Positions 14,409 to 16,106 of a DNA stretch of 16,106 nt are shown piece by piece (position 1 is the stretch's first letter; each line of letters starts with the position of its first letter). Under the pieces are notes generated by a model. That model did not search any database and was not told the origin of the DNA. It worked only from the letters and a program-made list of their open reading frames with translations. The DNA is taken from the NCBI GenBank assembly GCA_945860255.1, contig CAMAQI010000041.1, positions 1 to 16,106 of the forward strand. Direction: 5' to 3'. Made by a program: the position numbers and the translations under genes. The stretch is from Methylacidiphilum caldifontis. Lineage in GTDB: Bacteria; Verrucomicrobiota; Verrucomicrobiia; Methylacidiphilales; CAMAQI01.

Positions 14409-15305
14409 CTATTTCATCGTTTTGAGTATCGGATAATACTCTTCTATCGGCTTCGATGGAATCTGGTCTACCAACTTCGCCTCTTTAGGGAGGTCATAAT
14501 CAAAATCGTTTTCAACGTATTTTTTATTCCACTCGATTTTTTTGTAATGCACTTCTGTTGTGATTACTGAATCTTGCTTGGTGATCGCATCAACCTTCGC
14601 CATTTGCTCCTCAAAAGCTTTTCGCTGCTCATCATTCATCTGGGCCAGAGCCACTTCTTGCGCCTTCGCCATCGCGGGATATTTCTGCTTCATCTCATCC
14701 ATTGTCTTTTTGATATCAATAGACTGACCCTTGATTGATGTTTGTTGAGTGTAACCGACGAGATCGAAGCTTTGACGATCGACTCGATAGATCTCCTCGA
14801 TCCCCAGGTTTAGATGGCGTTTAAAAGTGAGTTCGTAAAATTTGTCATCTTCTTTGGAAATCAATTCCAAGGGGTAAACTCCAACCCCTTTCTCTCCTCT
14901 CAATAAATTTCTGATGATCGAACTGCTCTGAAAGGAAACGGCTTGTGCCATCATCTCATCATTTTCTTCTTTGTATTCATTGATCGCACCTCCCCAGTAA
15001 TAGTAACGTTTAGAGTTGCGGTTAAAAAGCGCTTTGAGCGTGATATTTCCGTTCATCACTTCGCTCCATTCGAGCTTTAAGCCATTTGGTTTTTGAAATC
15101 GAATGACCCCAACGATATCATTCTGAAAATCCTTGTTGGTACTCTGAGTTGCAGTTGATATCACCTTGCACTCGAAGCTCTCACAGGTGGAATACTTTTC
15201 TACGACCTTCTTCCAAATCTCGGCGGCGGTAAGCGGCACCACAGGCGCCGCTTCTTGAGCAAAACCAAATCCCAACATCACCAATGTCCATAAATACTTT
15301 TTCAT
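14409..15305 (-). CDS. Secreted LolA-like protein with helical insertion
   Basis: The 298-residue protein starts with a signal peptide (KK, then a hydrophobic stretch, likely cut after GFA at residue 16). This puts it in the periplasm or at the outer membrane. TAAEIWKKVVEKYSTCESFECKV (26-48) followed by strand-rich text (VGVIRFQKPNGLKLEW at 65-80, YELTFKRHLN at 157-166, EIYRVDRQSFDLVGY at 171-185) and a final HYKKIEWNKKYVENDFDYDLP fit the LolA/DUF2092 half-barrel that carries lipoproteins or lipids. Between strands, residues about 195-248 form a charged helical insertion (DEMKQKYPAMAKAQEV, MNDEQRKAFEEQMAK) not expected in plain LolA. Two cysteines, C41 and C46, could form a disulfide. The cargo is unknown. 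Its ATG overlaps the stop of the upstream gene by four bases (ATGA), so the two are coupled. Confidence 0.75.
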   Translation of the reverse strand: MKKYLWTLVMLGFGFAQEAAPVVPLTAAEIWKKVVEKYSTCESFECKVISTATQSTNKDFQNDIVGVIRFQKPNGLKLEWSEVMNGNITLKALFNRNSKRYYYWGGAINEYKEENDEMMAQAVSFQSSSIIRNLLRGEKGVGVYPLELISKEDDKFYELTFKRHLNLGIEEIYRVDRQSFDLVGYTQQTSIKGQSIDIKKTMDEMKQKYPAMAKAQEVALAQMNDEQRKAFEEQMAKVDAITKQDSVITTEVHYKKIEWNKKYVENDFDYDLPKEAKLVDQIPSKPIEEYYPILKTMK

Positions 15306-15949
15306 GGCGTCTTCTTTGACTCATTGGTTCCCGGCACGATCAAGGGACGAATCACCTCGTTCGGAATGGTATATTCAAACTTTCCCCGACCTTCAGGAAC
15401 GACCTCCAAAGCGACTAACTTCGATTCCTTCAACCACTCTTCATCAACCCCTAAAAAAATCAAGGGTCGCATTCTTGAGCTTAAATGGGAGTTATATTGA
15501 TTCACCACCATTCGAGCATATTTTTCGGGTGGCCTTGAAAGATAAACTTCGTTCTTCTTTTCATTATAGAGTACATAAATCGACTCCCGCACCTCACCTC
15601 CTGCCATCTGCCTGTGCCAATTCATCATACTTCTTGATGCTGTCGAAAGTTCGGGATCAAGCGGATTTTTCCATTCAGTCTCCCTCAACACAATGACCGT
15701 TGTTCCTGACTTTGTTTTCCAATCAAGCCACTCCAGTTTCAATCCATTCGCCAACTCCACTGATTTTTTGAGTTCAGAGATTTCAGCCGCTTTTCGATAA
15801 CAACAAAGCTCATAAATTCCCTTAACCTGTGGCGACTCCTTTTTAACAACCAAGGCATCGCTCTTCTTTTTCTTAAGATTCGGGAGATAAAGTGAGCCAT
15901 AGCTCGGATGCTGGTAATTTCTGGCGTTTTGAATCTCGGCATTATTCAA
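15302..15949 (-). CDS. Unknown protein upstream of the LolA-like gene
   Basis: I do not recognise this 215-residue protein. It has no signal peptide or membrane span. The N-terminal part is basic (NLKKKKSD, 24-31). A middle stretch ANGLKLEWLDWKTKSGTTVIVLRETEW (67-93) echoes the GLKLEW of the neighbouring LolA-like protein. The C-terminal half is mixed alpha/beta with many charged residues (VREESIYVLYN-like strands, EKYARMVVNQYN helix). The first usable start is TTG 15949, with GGAGG 14 nt upstream, too far to be ideal. The frame is closed by TAA at 15958-15956, and the gene before ends there in the same frame. The true start could therefore lie elsewhere, or the two pieces could be one gene split by a stop. 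The 4-base overlap with the LolA-like gene implies a joint function. Confidence 0.6.
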   Translation of the reverse strand: MNNAEIQNARNYQHPSYGSLYLPNLKKKKSDALVVKKESPQVKGIYELCCYRKAAEISELKKSVELANGLKLEWLDWKTKSGTTVIVLRETEWKNPLDPELSTASRSMMNWHRQMAGGEVRESIYVLYNEKKNEVYLSRPPEKYARMVVNQYNSHLSSRMRPLIFLGVDEEWLKESKLVALEVVPEGRGKFEYTIPNEVIRPLIVPGTNESKKTP

Positions 15950-15955
15950 TAACTT

Positions 15956-16106
15956 TTAAAGAGCCTCCAAGTGCACTCCATCCTTTACCTCTTCGTAACC
16001 CATGTTTTCCGTTTGATCAAAATGGTCTAAGTTCTCCGAACCTAACTTGACATCAAATTGAAATGGTCGAATCCAGTTTTCCTTCTCAATGGCTTCATCA
16101 TGAAAC
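15956..16106 (-). CDS. 3' end of an unknown gene, cut by the window edge
   Basis: On the minus strand one frame is open from the window edge to TAA at 15958-15956. It gives at least 49 residues that read FHDEAIEKENWIRPF, then FDVKLGSENLDHF, ending GYEEVKDGVHLEAL. The composition is acidic and protein-like, and the orientation and 6-nt spacing match the downstream pair, so it is probably the first visible member of that operon. No family is recognisable from this piece. Confidence 0.5.
   Translation of the reverse strand, partial: FHDEAIEKENWIRPFQFDVKLGSENLDHFDQTENMGYEEVKDGVHLEAL

Noticed and set aside
1..16106. CRISPR array or defence island
   Set aside because: No regularly spaced direct repeats and no cas or known defence genes are visible; the repeats seen are inverted pairs.

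Overview
This is a 16.1-kb stretch of bacterial chromosome with moderate GC. It carries mostly housekeeping genes, plus a few accessory items. The best guess at origin is the PVC superphylum, most likely Verrucomicrobiota. The reasons are the style of the 848-residue GyrB (a long insertion after the TOPRIM core), the short single-cysteine ribosomal protein L33, and an NhaD/ArsB-type antiporter directly behind gyrB. This placement comes from remembered family resemblance, not from a search. Both strands are used. Many starts lack a clear Shine-Dalgarno, while rpmG, pyrD and the GNAT gene have good ones. TGA is a true stop here.

Left part (1-5.3 kb): a degraded fragment that looks like the end of a LysR-type regulator lies on the minus strand. 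It is followed by tRNA-Arg(CCT) and a plus-strand PIN-like nuclease with a C-terminal winged-helix-like part. Next comes a minus-strand pair, gyrB and an Na+/H+ antiporter-like membrane protein, with only a few bases between them.

Middle (5.3-8.7 kb, minus strand): a GT4 glycosyltransferase is followed 16 nt later by a GNAT protein whose acetyl-CoA loop has lost its glycines. Upstream are rpmG (55 codons, with its own promoter candidate and two terminator-like hairpins) and galE. The glycosyltransferase and galE suggest a sugar-polymer theme, but they are separate transcription units.

Right-middle (8.7-13.6 kb): gcvT runs alone without gcvH or gcvP. It converges on pyrD, and the gap between them holds a large imperfect inverted repeat. 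pyrD follows a small helical protein of unknown function by 9 nt. Divergent from these is a cysE-nifS pair whose stop and start codons share one base, linking cysteine synthesis to sulfur mobilisation.

Right end (13.6-16.1 kb): a hairpin-rich intergenic region, probably dispersed repeats, precedes an ORF6N-domain gene of phage-type ancestry. Converging on it is a minus-strand operon: the 3' end of an unknown gene, an unknown 215-residue protein, and a secreted LolA-like protein with a charged helical insertion. This operon is the least explained part of the window. No CRISPR array, rRNA or intact mobile element was seen.
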